Below, in pieces: positions 8,288 to 17,446 of a stretch of DNA of 33,779 nt. Position numbers and translations under genes: made by a program. This DNA comes from an uncultured Balneolaceae bacterium. GTDB taxonomy: Bacteria; Bacteroidota; Rhodothermia; Balneolales; Balneolaceae. The notes beneath the pieces were generated by a model, which saw only the letters and a program-made list of their open reading frames with translations, was not told the DNA's origin and did no database searches. The stretch spans positions 1-33,779 of the forward strand of contig CAJXOW010000039.1 in assembly GCA_913057825.1 (NCBI GenBank), in the 5' to 3' direction. The number at the start of each line of letters is the position of its first letter. The stretch's first letter is position 1.

Positions 8288-8349
8288 GACTTTAAGATAA
8301 AGATTAATTGTAATGTTTTAGCGAATGCAAGAGGAAAAACCGGTGGATT

Positions 8350-9801
8350 TTATTTTTCTGATACCAGCTCAAAATCTCCGAAACCGCTAGTAGCCCTGAA
8401 GATATAGGTTTTATCTTCATACGTCCAGGTCTCAACAGCACGCTTATCCGATGGAAATTTTCGCTTAATAGCATCGGGCGGACCTCGACGAATGTAAATT
8501 TTACCCATATCGGTTTGATATCCAGGTTGGTTTATGGTACTGAATTTTTCGTAGGAATGATCGATACGTTGATAATACTCAGCCATCAACTCGTTATATG
8601 CCGTGTTGGGGGTGGGATCTTTTTTATCCCAGAAATTTTTAAAAGCTTCAATGCGATCTTCTTTCGTCCCCTTAAGCATCTGATCGATTTGCTTCTGGCT
8701 GACAATGAACTCGAGCATGCGAATTGAAACGCCAACATTAAGCAAACTTATAGGCATATTGATCCAACGCGACTGGTAGATTTCATCCCCAATAATATTT
8801 TTAGTTTCGTTATTGATGAGTTCAACTTTATACCGGCCGTTTTCAAATTGACTATTGGGTATATGGACCAGTCCATAGGTCCCTTCAGTTTGGCTTTTAT
8901 AATTAAAATGCAAGTGGAGTCTTGAGGTATCGGATCCGAGAGAAGGGGTAACACTTTCGAGCATATGTTCTCTGTCAACCATCTGTTTCAACACCCTGTT
9001 TTTGATGGTGGTATCGCGATCGTTAATACTTACGCGGCGAATATCAAGTTGATACTTATCTGCCCCGTTATCGGGCAATCGAAAAAGCAGGTGAAAATCT
9101 TTTCCGTAATTCACGTTATGGCCAAAATTGGCAAGCGATGCTCGATTGGGCTGTTTTTCCCGGTCAAGTGAATCAAGATAGAAAAAAGTGGTATGCTGAC
9201 TTTCTGAAGGAGATTTGACGTTTACAAATCTGGTTCGGGTAATTGGTTTACCTGTCGTTGACTCGTCGCTAATTTGAAGCATATACTTGTAATAACCCGG
9301 CTGAACCGGAACTGACAGGTAACCGGTCAGGTAGTGTTTGCTGGACTGGGTCTGTTCATACGTATCTGCATAAACCGTCCCTTTCCAATAGGTTCTGTCT
9401 ACCGGCCGAAGAGATTGAATTTTGGCCTTCTTGATATTTTCAAGCAATTCCCCTTTTTCAGAAGTAAATAATTCGAGATTTAAACTTACCGAGGATTGAA
9501 ATGAAGCTGCCTTGTCTCGGGATCTGCTGGAAGCATTGGAAGGACTACTTTTTTTAAAACGCAGTGATTTATAATCGATGCGGAATGCAGTCACAAAAGA
9601 CACCTTACCGGGATTGTTTGCCGGCAAGATAAAGTCATCGATGTAGATATGGGGATTTTCTCTTTGTCCCAACAGGTCTTGGTAGGTAATACGCTGGGCC
9701 TGTAAATCAGTGGCATGCAGCATTAAAATAAACAAGAAAAGCACACCCGCACCGACCCTGGCGAAAGGGGCGCGTACCGAATTTCTGTTGGTATATATCA
9801 T
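8350..9801 (-). CDS. GWxTD domain-containing exported protein
   Basis: Predicted exported protein of 483 aa. A signal peptide (hydrophobic VGAGVLFLFILMLHA, cleavage after LQAQ near residue 36) leads into a long beta-rich region. The C-terminal about 100 residues carry the GWxTD domain signature PGYQTDMGKIYIRRGPPDAI, here with Tyr in place of Trp, preceded by FWDKKDPTPNTAYNELMAEYY and followed by ETWTYEDKTYIF. The domain is widespread in Bacteroidota, Balneolota and Acidobacteria, but its function is not established. It is first in the minus-strand row and diverges from the acyl-CoA carboxylase gene across a 159-nt gap. Confidence 0.85.
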   Translation of the reverse strand: MIYTNRNSVRAPFARVGAGVLFLFILMLHATDLQAQRITYQDLLGQRENPHIYIDDFILPANNPGKVSFVTAFRIDYKSLRFKKSSPSNASSRSRDKAASFQSSVSLNLELFTSEKGELLENIKKAKIQSLRPVDRTYWKGTVYADTYEQTQSSKHYLTGYLSVPVQPGYYKYMLQISDESTTGKPITRTRFVNVKSPSESQHTTFFYLDSLDREKQPNRASLANFGHNVNYGKDFHLLFRLPDNGADKYQLDIRRVSINDRDTTIKNRVLKQMVDREHMLESVTPSLGSDTSRLHLHFNYKSQTEGTYGLVHIPNSQFENGRYKVELINNETKNIIGDEIYQSRWINMPISLLNVGVSIRMLEFIVSQKQIDQMLKGTKEDRIEAFKNFWDKKDPTPNTAYNELMAEYYQRIDHSYEKFSTINQPGYQTDMGKIYIRRGPPDAIKRKFPSDKRAVETWTYEDKTYIFRATSGFGDFELVSEK

Positions 9802-9829
9802 AAATTAGTCCTGTAAGTAGTAAAAATTA

Positions 9830-9851
9830 TATATTTGTACTTGTAAACAAG
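9830..9851 (+). promoter_or_regulatory. Possible Bacteroidota-type -7 element with adjacent dyad
   Basis: TATATTTG at 9830-9837 matches the Bacteroidota -7 consensus TAnnTTTG, 124 nt before the carboxyltransferase start. No good -33 TTG partner is visible, so support is weak. CTTGTAAACAAG at 9840-9851 contains a 5-bp dyad (CTTGT/ACAAG) at the expected transcription start and could be an operator. Both elements lie in the divergent gap between the GWxTD gene and the carboxylase gene. Confidence 0.28.
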
Positions 9852-9960
9852 GTCTATAAATTTTATTAATCAGACAATCGCGATAAATCATGTTTTTAAC
9901 GAAAGCAGTAAATCGTTAGCATACGTGATATCAATATAATACGAAATAGTATTCAATAAC

Positions 9961-11592
9961 ATGAGCAAAGGGGAAGAGCAGAGTAAAGACAAGAGCTTGA
10001 AAAAGCTAACCGAACAGCTTGAACAGATCGAGGAACAGATAAAGCGGGGAGGAGGAGAAAAAAGGGTTAAAAAGGAACACGATAAGGGAAAGTGGACGGC
10101 TCGTGAAAGAGTAGCCTACCTGGTCGACTCCCAGGATACCTGGCATGAAATAGGGTTATGGGCCGGCTATCAGATGTATAAAGACGAGGGCGGATGTCCG
10201 GCCGGCGGAGTAATTACCGGAATTGGAGAGGTAGCCGGCAAAAAGTGTGTCATTGTAGCGAACGATGCGACCGTAAAAGCGGGAGCCTGGTTTCCCATCA
10301 CGACCAAGAAAAATCTCAGGGCCCAAAAAATTGCCATGGAAAACCGTTTGCCGATTATTTATCTGGTTGATTCTGCCGGTGTATTCTTACCCCGGCAGGA
10401 TGAAATTTTTCCCGACAAAGATGATTTTGGCCGTATATTTCGAAATAATGCCCGCATGAGTGCAGAAGGTATCCCCCAAATAGCAGCCATTATGGGTAGC
10501 TGCGTAGCGGGGGGAGCCTATCTTCCCATCATGAGTGACGAGGCTATTATCGTAAATGGAACCGGCAGTGTTTTCCTGGCCGGAAGCTACCTGGTAAAAG
10601 CAGCTATCGGGGAAGATGTAGATAATGAAACCCTGGGCGGTGCCACCACCCATACGGAGATCAGCGGGGTATGTGATTATAAGGCGGAAGATGATGAACA
10701 GGCACTGCATACGGTTCGGGACCTGGTAGATAAACAAGGCCCCTCCGAAACTGCGGGACTCAATCGTTCCGAACCCCATGAGCCGGAACGTGACTGCGAG
10801 GAGATTCATGATATATTTCCGGCCGATCGCAGCACTCCGTACGACATGCATGAGGTTCTTGCGACGGTCTATGATTCCGGGAGTTTTACCGAATACAAGG
10901 AGGGATACGGCCAAACCTTGATCACGGGATATGCCCGTATTGACGGTTGGAGTGTCGGAGTAGTGGCCAATCAGCGCAAGGTGGTCAGGACCCAAAAAGG
11001 AGAAATGCAGATCGGGGGGGTAATCTATTCAGACAGTGCTGACAAAGCTGCCCGGTTTATTATGAATTGCAATCAAAAAAAGATTCCCATCCTGTTTTTT
11101 CAGGATGTCACCGGTTTTATGGTGGGTAAAAGAGCCGAACACGGAGGTATTATCAAAGATGGAGCCAAGATGGTTAATGCGGTGGCAAACTCGACCGTCC
11201 CCAAATTCACCGTCGTAGTGGGCAACAGCTACGGGGCCGGCAATTACGCTATGTGTGGCCGTGCCTATGATCCACGGTTCATGTTTGCTTGGCCGACTGC
11301 CCAAATAGCAGTAATGGGAGGGACCCAGGCCGCCAAGGTATTAACACAGATTAAGATTAAAACGCTGAAGAAAAAAGGAGAGGAATTAAGTGAAGAGGCC
11401 GAGCAGGAAATTATGCAGGAAATGCAGGATAAATATGAAAAACAGACTAAAGTCTCCTATGCAGCTGCCAGGCTATGGGTAGACGACATCATAAAACCGG
11501 AACATACCAGGCAGCGTCTTTCTCATGCCATCGCATGCGCTAACCAACAGCAAGAGATTCCTCCCTTTAAAACGGGAGTATTGCAAACATAA
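9961..11592 (+). CDS. Acyl-CoA carboxylase carboxyltransferase (beta) subunit, methylcrotonyl-CoA carboxylase-like
   Basis: A 543-aa carboxyltransferase that moves CO2 from carboxybiotin to an acyl-CoA. It has both crotonase-fold halves. The N half contains TTKKNLRAQKIAMENRLP, YLVDSAGVFLPRQDEIFPD and the oxyanion loop GSCVAGGAYLP. The C half contains PILFFQDVTGFMVGKRAEHGG, VVVGNSYGAGNYAMCGRAYDPRF and WPTAQIAVMGG. The phrase LPRQDEIFPDKDDFGRIFRNNARMSA is closer to methylcrotonyl- and geranyl-CoA carboxylase beta subunits than to propionyl-CoA carboxylase. The biotin carboxylase/BCCP subunit is not in the window. The nearby AtuA-family gene supports a branched acyl-CoA or terpenoid role. The N-terminus is a charged coiled stretch. 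The ATG at 9961 has no Shine-Dalgarno. Confidence 0.85.
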   Translation: MSKGEEQSKDKSLKKLTEQLEQIEEQIKRGGGEKRVKKEHDKGKWTARERVAYLVDSQDTWHEIGLWAGYQMYKDEGGCPAGGVITGIGEVAGKKCVIVANDATVKAGAWFPITTKKNLRAQKIAMENRLPIIYLVDSAGVFLPRQDEIFPDKDDFGRIFRNNARMSAEGIPQIAAIMGSCVAGGAYLPIMSDEAIIVNGTGSVFLAGSYLVKAAIGEDVDNETLGGATTHTEISGVCDYKAEDDEQALHTVRDLVDKQGPSETAGLNRSEPHEPERDCEEIHDIFPADRSTPYDMHEVLATVYDSGSFTEYKEGYGQTLITGYARIDGWSVGVVANQRKVVRTQKGEMQIGGVIYSDSADKAARFIMNCNQKKIPILFFQDVTGFMVGKRAEHGGIIKDGAKMVNAVANSTVPKFTVVVGNSYGAGNYAMCGRAYDPRFMFAWPTAQIAVMGGTQAAKVLTQIKIKTLKKKGEELSEEAEQEIMQEMQDKYEKQTKVSYAAARLWVDDIIKPEHTRQRLSHAIACANQQQEIPPFKTGVLQT

Positions 11593-11619
11593 GCCTGCAC
11601 AGTTTATTATTTAACATCA

Positions 11620-11774
11620 GTATTTGAAAAACCGGCCGGCGGTTCCTTCCCCGGAAACTTTTCTTCGTTTATTGGCAACCAACACCTGATAGCCATACAA
11701 ACTTCAATAGTTATTTAAGGCTTATACCCAGAAAATTTTAATGCTTCGGAACCGCCGGCCGGTTTTTCAAATAC
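11620..11774 (+). repeat. Intergenic foldback element, copy B (plus orientation)
   Basis: Perfect 27-bp arms at 11620-11646 and 11748-11774 enclose a 101-nt core (11647-11747). The core contains GGAAACTTTTCTTCGTTTATTGG near its left end and ends AGAAAATTTTAATGCTTC. It is about 91 percent identical (9 differences by eye) to the core of copy C, 9 kb away. The inner arm ends in CGGCGGTTCC, as in copy C. The GC-rich arm bordered by A5/T5 runs could also act as a bidirectional terminator for the carboxylase gene, 27 nt upstream. The remainder of the 334-nt gap, 11775-11926, holds only AT-rich sequence that probably includes the promoter of the PAS-LuxR gene. Confidence 0.92.
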
Positions 11775-11926
11775 CTCTATAATTGTATAATCCGTCTACA
11801 GGTAACTATGATATTGATGGTAACAGGATAATGTGTTGTTGAACTATAATAATAGACGGGATGTTAATTATTGTCCGAACAGGTGGTTGAGTATGTTTCT
11901 TAATTTTAATAGAGAGCAAAAAAACA

Positions 11927-12646
11927 ATGAGTAAAGATCAGCAAGATGAAAAGGAATCCAATAGGAGAGAGCAAACGGAGAATTCGAATTGCATGCCGGA
12001 AGATCCGCTTGAGAAAGCCGAATTTCTGGAGAAGGTGACTAACAATTTACCGGCCATTGTTTACCTGTTTGATATTCAGGAACTGGAAATGATATGGTGC
12101 AACGAAACCCACCAGGCTCTGATCGGATTTGATTCGACCGGAATGGATCTGGTCAATGAGCAGGGAGACCTGAGAGCTATTAGCAAAGACGATCAAGATC
12201 TGGCGGTTGATAATATCAAAGGGTGGAGAGACAAAAAGAATATTCCCTCCCAGGTGATCATCCGAATTACGGACCGGGAAAACAATGATCAATTCTTTAT
12301 TACCGACCATTATGTTTACAAAAGGGACGAATCCGGTCACCCCAAATGGGTATTGGGAGTGGGCGTCAACATAAGTAATCCGGCCGATTCTGAACACGAA
12401 AGGCGGATTCTATACAGCGAAAATATACTGGAGACTCAGCGTTTGTTGGACGAGATGTCAGAAAGAGAACTGGAGGTGTTGGAGCACCTATCAGAAGGAA
12501 AATCCTATGATGCAATAGCCAGTGAAATGAACTTGTCTGTCGACGGAATCCGCTATCATATCCGAAATATTTACTCCAAGCTGGAGGTTAACACAAGAGC
12601 CAAAGCCATAAAAATTGCTTTGAAATACCGATTAATCATCCCTTAA
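11927..12646 (+). CDS. PAS domain LuxR-type transcriptional regulator
   Basis: A 239-aa soluble regulator. Residues 1-30 are a charged leader. A PAS sensor domain spans roughly 30-155 (NNLPAIVYLFDIQELEMIWCNETHQALIGFD at its start, then the PAC-like FFITDHYVYKRDESGHPKWVLGVGVNIS). A short helix leads into a LuxR/GerE DNA-binding domain at about 177-239, with MSERELEVLEHLSEGKSYDAIA and the recognition helix in SVDGIRYHIRNIYSKLEV. There is no receiver or kinase domain, so it probably responds to a ligand or redox state directly. It stands between the carboxylase and AtuA-family genes, so it is a candidate local regulator of that pathway. This is inference from position. Confidence 0.87.
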   Translation: MSKDQQDEKESNRREQTENSNCMPEDPLEKAEFLEKVTNNLPAIVYLFDIQELEMIWCNETHQALIGFDSTGMDLVNEQGDLRAISKDDQDLAVDNIKGWRDKKNIPSQVIIRITDRENNDQFFITDHYVYKRDESGHPKWVLGVGVNISNPADSEHERRILYSENILETQRLLDEMSERELEVLEHLSEGKSYDAIASEMNLSVDGIRYHIRNIYSKLEVNTRAKAIKIALKYRLIIP

Positions 12647-12655
12647 ACTCCAAAA

Positions 12656-12823
12656 ACCGCATATCTATGCGGTGATTCCGGTGAAAGCGCTTTTTATAAT
12701 GTATTCGTTGGCATATGAATGGGGTATAAAATAAAATAGGCACCGTACGTATCAGGCACGGTGCCCTGGCTTATTCATCAAGAGAGAGACGCAACACTAA
12801 GATAGGTTATCTAGGTTAGCGTC
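12656..12823. other. Intergenic region with three successive hairpins
   Basis: The 332-nt gap between the PAS-LuxR and AtuA-family genes holds three inverted repeats. ACCGCATA 12656-12663 pairs with 12666-12673 and probably contributes to termination. GGCACCGT 12739-12746 pairs perfectly with ACGGTGCC 12758-12765. GACGC 12788-12792 pairs with GCGTC 12819-12823, and further pairing inside joins CTAA with TTAG and AGATA with TATCT. The rest, 12824-12978, is AT-rich and presumably holds the promoter of the next gene. No known riboswitch was recognised. Confidence 0.5.
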
Positions 12824-12978
12824 AATTACAATATAATACATTAAACGGAATTGAAAAATAGTTTCTATTCCTCTCTTGTTTTATTTTTTTAGCTCCTTCC
12901 TGTTTTTGTTCTGTTATTTTAAGACAACCTCTAGTATTATTCCTTTTAAAATACCTTCGAACTTTTCACAACGACCGC

Positions 12979-14352
12979 ATGGATAATTCTATACGCATTG
13001 CCAGTGGATCAGGTTTTTGGGGGGATTGGGCGGAAGCTCCCATTAACCAGGTTAACGACGGCCCGATAGATTACCTGGTCATGGATTATTTAGCCGAGGT
13101 TACGATGTCCATCCTTCAAAAATTGAAAAACAGGGATACCTCTCAGGGATATGCCCGAGATTTTCTGGGAGTAATGGATGAAATACTGCCGGCTGTCAAG
13201 GAAAAGAACATTACCGTCATAACCAATGCGGGCGGCGTAAATGCACATGCCTGTAAAAATGAACTGATGCAACTTGCCAGGGAAAAGGGTATGGATCATT
13301 TGCGAGTTGCGGTGGTTGAGGGTGATAATGTTCGGGATACGATGCATACGCTCATGGAAAAGGGCGAAAAATTCCCGCATCTGGATACGGGACAGCCTTT
13401 TACCGAAATTGAGGCTGAGCTGCAAAGTGCACACGCTTATTTCGGCAGTCAACCTATTATTGATGCATTGAATCAGCAGGTGGATGTTGTCATTACGGGG
13501 CGGGTAATTGATGCTGGTCTTATTGTTGCCCCGATGGTATATGAATTCGGCTGGGAAATGGATCAATACGATTTGGTGTCGGCGGCAACCGTTGCAGGAC
13601 ATCTGCTGGAGTGTGGCGGACAGGCTACCGGCGGGAATTTTACTGACTGGGAAAAAGTGGAAAATATTCATAACCTTGGATTTCCTATTGTTGAAGCCTA
13701 TCCCGATGGTACCTTTGACGTGATCAAACACGAAGGAAGCGGGGGACTGGTCAGCGAAGCTACCGTAAAAGAACAACTTGTCTATGAAATAAGAGATCCC
13801 TCGGCCTATTTGACAGCTGATGTTTCGGCTGATTTTACCAGTTTGCAGGTGCGGAAGAAAGGGGAAAACCGGGTGCGTATTTCCAGCGTCCGGGGTACGG
13901 CCCCTCCTGATCAATATAAAGTTTCCGCAAACTATTTGGATGGGTATAAAATTACTTCAATGTTGACTTATTCATGGCCAAGAGCTTTTGAAAAGGCCAG
14001 AGATGCTGCTGCCGTTTTTCGAAAAAGAGTAAACGACTTAAATCTGGAGATTGAAGAGCTTCATTTTGAATATGTGGGACTTAACGCTTGTCATGAACAG
14101 GTACCCGAAGAAATCGCCGGTGGAGATGAAAACGAAATCCAGTTGAGAATTGCTGCACGGGGCAGGCATAAAGAGCATTTAAAAACATTGAGTAAGGAAA
14201 TCGCCCCCTTAATCCTGACAGGTCCCCCCGGCGCTACCGGATTTGCCGGAGGAAGACCTAAGCCAAGTTCAGTGATCGCATATTGGCCCACACTTATAGA
14301 TAAATCTCACTGTACCCCGCGGGTTCAGGTATTTGACCTGAATCGATTTTAA
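12979..14352 (+). CDS. AtuA-family (DUF1446) acyclic terpene utilisation protein
   Basis: A 457-aa protein of the DUF1446/AtuA family. Signatures are the N-terminal RIASGSGFWGDWAEAP, DYLVMDYLAEVTMSIL, the glycine-rich VITNAGGVNAHAC, VVITGRVIDAGLIVAPMVYEFGW, and HLLECGGQATGGNFTDW. AtuA is required for growth of Pseudomonas on citronellol and geraniol beside the geranyl-CoA carboxylase genes. Its biochemical role is not established. The co-location with a methylcrotonyl/geranyl-like carboxyltransferase gene, three kilobases upstream on the same strand, fits that association. The C-terminus ending in GPPGATGFAGGRPKPSSVIAYWP is also family-like. The ATG at 12979 has no Shine-Dalgarno. Confidence 0.87.
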   Translation: MDNSIRIASGSGFWGDWAEAPINQVNDGPIDYLVMDYLAEVTMSILQKLKNRDTSQGYARDFLGVMDEILPAVKEKNITVITNAGGVNAHACKNELMQLAREKGMDHLRVAVVEGDNVRDTMHTLMEKGEKFPHLDTGQPFTEIEAELQSAHAYFGSQPIIDALNQQVDVVITGRVIDAGLIVAPMVYEFGWEMDQYDLVSAATVAGHLLECGGQATGGNFTDWEKVENIHNLGFPIVEAYPDGTFDVIKHEGSGGLVSEATVKEQLVYEIRDPSAYLTADVSADFTSLQVRKKGENRVRISSVRGTAPPDQYKVSANYLDGYKITSMLTYSWPRAFEKARDAAAVFRKRVNDLNLEIEELHFEYVGLNACHEQVPEEIAGGDENEIQLRIAARGRHKEHLKTLSKEIAPLILTGPPGATGFAGGRPKPSSVIAYWPTLIDKSHCTPRVQVFDLNRF

Positions 14353-14534
14353 ATTTTACCTGTTCAGGATTACATTTGGTTTTATTTATACTAAAGTTTA
14401 TCACTGAATCATCTACAACAGGACTTTTATCTTACGCTGCTAATATTTTTATTGCAGTACATCGAAAGTGGATTGGCACTTGGACGGAGGTTTATTGTCT
14501 TACTATTCCTTAACTATTTAAATCTTTTTTTCAT

Positions 14535-15605
14535 ATGATTATTGGAATTATTGGAGCAGGCTTGTCAGGTCTTGTCGCCGGCAAGAAGTTGGCTGAAGCG
14601 GGTCATGAAGTTGTAATGGTCGAAAAATCCCAGCAATTGGGTGGACGACTGGCAACGGTAACCGGAGGAGAAAGCCGAATCAAGATTGATACTGGTATTT
14701 CCCACTTTGCAGCCCATGAACCTGATTTCAAGGATTTTGTGGGAGAACTCCAGGAAATAGACATGGTGCGGGAATGGACTCATTATTTTGGATTGTATGA
14801 CGGCATTAACCTTTATCGTGAGAATCCTAACAAGGAGTTTGAAAGTTATTACATAGCTCCCGACGGCATAAATGAAATCCCTCGCCATCTCTCGCGTTGG
14901 GTGGATGTGCGGTCTGATACGAAGGCGGGCGGTATTACCCACATAGGATCGTTCCGAACCAAAAAGCACGCCTGGATGATCAATCTCACGAATATTGATG
15001 TGATTGAAGTGGATGCTGTGATTTTGGCGTCACCGGCCCCGGAAGCGTACGCTGTGCTTCAAACAGCTCAAAACGAAACGGCAGCCCGTCGAATTATCCG
15101 GCATATTGACGAAATCAATTACAAACAAACCTTGACGGTCATGGCCGGATACGGGGAGCAGGAGCAACCCAAGTGGCAGGGAATCGAATTTATGGATGAC
15201 CGGTTGTGGTGGGCCTACAATGAAACATCCAAAAGAAATAATCCATCCGAAACTGCGTTAGTTCTGCACTCGCAATCAGATTTTGCCAAAAAATATAAAC
15301 GGGAAGACGAAGAGACGTTTACCGGGCTCATGTTGGATCGACTTGGTGAAATTATGGGCGATTGGGCCGCTCAGCCTGATTGGATTCAGACCACCCATTG
15401 GAGATATATGCTGGCTGAAAATCCCATGGAGGATCCATTTATTGAGCTTGAAATGGAAGAAGCCCCGCTGGCCCTGGTTGGTGATTATCTCGGCGGCAAT
15501 ACCGTCGAGGCTGCTTATTTATCGGGCTTGAAACTTGCGAATCATTGGATAGAAAAGTACAAGGATGAGATTACAGACGCTGATCACGCTAAACCGCTAC
15601 TTTAA
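14535..15605 (+). CDS. FAD-dependent oxidoreductase, renalase/amine-oxidase-like
   Basis: A 356-aa flavoprotein. The N-terminus IGIIGAGLSGLVAGKKLAEA with Glu at the end of strand 2 (MVEKSQQLGGRLAT) is the dinucleotide-binding motif plus GG doublet of the FAD/amine-oxidase superfamily. The segment KIDTGISHFAAHEPDF resembles the renalase group. The C-terminal PLALVGDYLGGNTVEAAYLSGLKLA is the second flavin-binding motif that closes these proteins. The substrate is unknown. The last 41 nt overlap the following ABC transporter gene in another frame, so the two are probably translationally coupled. Confidence 0.82.
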   Translation: MIIGIIGAGLSGLVAGKKLAEAGHEVVMVEKSQQLGGRLATVTGGESRIKIDTGISHFAAHEPDFKDFVGELQEIDMVREWTHYFGLYDGINLYRENPNKEFESYYIAPDGINEIPRHLSRWVDVRSDTKAGGITHIGSFRTKKHAWMINLTNIDVIEVDAVILASPAPEAYAVLQTAQNETAARRIIRHIDEINYKQTLTVMAGYGEQEQPKWQGIEFMDDRLWWAYNETSKRNNPSETALVLHSQSDFAKKYKREDEETFTGLMLDRLGEIMGDWAAQPDWIQTTHWRYMLAENPMEDPFIELEMEEAPLALVGDYLGGNTVEAAYLSGLKLANHWIEKYKDEITDADHAKPLL

Positions 15606-17370
15606 GAAGTACCTGTGGACCATCATTGCGGGTACTTTTTTCCTGACGGCGGCAAATTTTTTCCTGGTCTGGATTCCGGTTTTTATACGGCGGACCATGG
15701 ATGAGATTTCGGCTTTGGGCAGTCAAGTTGACCAATCCTACGACAGCTTGTTTACCGTCCTCTTTTCCAGTGAGGCTGGTGTTGTTTTAGCGCGCAACGC
15801 CGGTTTTTTATTGGTCGCCGTGGCTCTCTATGGACTGCTGCTATTTGCTACTCGACAGACGCTTATCGTTTCCTCCAGGAAAATTGAATATGACATCCGG
15901 AATGAGTTGTTTGACAAGCTGGTTCGCTTGCCTCAACGCTTTTATAGTCAAAGGGATACGGGCGATATCTATATAAGGGCGACCGAGGATGTCGTGAGGG
16001 TCCGGGAATACTTCGGACCGGCCTTTATGTACACGATCAATACGTTCACGCGGTTCGGATTTATAATAACCATGATGTTGATTGTCAGTCCCCAACTAAC
16101 GTTGTGGGCGTTGTTGCCGCTGCCTTTTCTTTCGGCATTTGCTTATTACATCAGCGGATATATCTATAGTCATTCACGCAAAATTCAGCAGCAGTACTCC
16201 AGGATTGCCGGTCGGGCGAAAGAGGCTTTTTCCAGCATACGACTGGTAAAATCGTATAACCGGGAAGCTTATGAACAAAGCCGGTTCGAAGAAGAGAGTG
16301 ATCAATACCGGCGCAAAAAGCTGCGACTGGATATGGTTGAATCGCTTTTCCACCCGATGTTGAATTTGTTGATCGGCATGTCGGTGATCATTGTGATATG
16401 GAAAGGCGGACAAATGGTGATAGGGGGTAATTTGACGGTCGGGAATATAGCAGAATTTGTCATTTATGTTGCTTATCTTACATGGCCAGTGGCTTCATTG
16501 GGATATACCGTTAATCGTTTCCAGCGTTCATTGGCTTCCTGGAATCGCATTGAACGAATACTCAATGAACCGATTGAAATCAAGGATGAAGATAAAACGG
16601 ATCACGAGATAGAGGGTATTAAAGGAAATATAGAATTTAACAGCGTCAGCTTTAAGTATCCCGATGATGACACCTATGCACTCAGGGATATTAACTTTAA
16701 AATCAATGCCGGCGAGAAAGTTGCTATCGTCGGGCGCACCGGGAGTGGGAAAACGACTTTAACCCGTTTAATTCCTCGACTTTTTGATCCCCAGGAAGGA
16801 GCTATTTACATCGATGGGATAGATCTCAAAGAGATTCCTCTTGGCGTCCTGAGAAAAGAGATCGGCTATGTTCCCCAGGATACGTTCCTGTTTTCGGATA
16901 CTATCTCCGAGAATATTGCGTTTGGTGCTCAAGAAGCCGATATGGACGATATTGAAGAAGCGGCTGAAAAAGCCCAGGTAAGAGATAATATTTTGGAATT
17001 TGAAAAAAAATTCGAGACTATATTGGGCGAACGTGGTATTACGCTCTCCGGTGGACAAAAACAGCGAACAGCCATTGCACGAGCTTTAATCAGAGATCCT
17101 AAAATTTTAATTCTGGATGATTCGTTAAGTGCAGTGGATACCAAGACGGAAGATGCCATATTGCAGCATCTTTATGAAGATTTGAAAAATCGTACGACTT
17201 TGATGATCAGCCACCGGATATCCACTATTAAGGATGCAGACCAGATTCACTACATGGAAGAGGGTCGGATCGTAGAGTCGGGTACACACGAAGAGCTTTT
17301 ATCGAAGCAAGGCAGATACTACGAGATGTACAACAAACAATTAATTGAAAAAGAATTAGCGGAGATTTAG
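15565..17370 (+). CDS. ABC exporter half-transporter with degenerate catalytic site
   Basis: A 601-aa fusion of a six-helix exporter membrane domain (about 1-320) and a nucleotide-binding domain. The NBD has Walker A GRTGSGKT (390-397), Q-loop VPQDTFLFSDTISENIAF, an intact signature LSGGQKQR (494-501) and Walker B ILILDDSLSAVDT, where Asp 519 replaces the catalytic Glu. A missing Glu with an intact signature marks the YheI/BmrC-type half of heterodimeric exporters. The partner is probably the gene at 18714. The start lies inside the oxidoreductase gene (41-nt overlap) and is supported by the family-like N-terminus TLNRYFKKYLWTIIAG. The transported substrate, a lipid or drug, is unknown. Confidence 0.9.
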   Translation: MRLQTLITLNRYFKKYLWTIIAGTFFLTAANFFLVWIPVFIRRTMDEISALGSQVDQSYDSLFTVLFSSEAGVVLARNAGFLLVAVALYGLLLFATRQTLIVSSRKIEYDIRNELFDKLVRLPQRFYSQRDTGDIYIRATEDVVRVREYFGPAFMYTINTFTRFGFIITMMLIVSPQLTLWALLPLPFLSAFAYYISGYIYSHSRKIQQQYSRIAGRAKEAFSSIRLVKSYNREAYEQSRFEEESDQYRRKKLRLDMVESLFHPMLNLLIGMSVIIVIWKGGQMVIGGNLTVGNIAEFVIYVAYLTWPVASLGYTVNRFQRSLASWNRIERILNEPIEIKDEDKTDHEIEGIKGNIEFNSVSFKYPDDDTYALRDINFKINAGEKVAIVGRTGSGKTTLTRLIPRLFDPQEGAIYIDGIDLKEIPLGVLRKEIGYVPQDTFLFSDTISENIAFGAQEADMDDIEEAAEKAQVRDNILEFEKKFETILGERGITLSGGQKQRTAIARALIRDPKILILDDSLSAVDTKTEDAILQHLYEDLKNRTTLMISHRISTIKDADQIHYMEEGRIVESGTHEELLSKQGRYYEMYNKQLIEKELAEI

Positions 17371-17446
17371 TAATCAGACATATCCGGGATACCTCTGTTT
17401 GAACGCAGACATCCCCGCAAAATAAAAACAAAACAGGAGTCTAACT

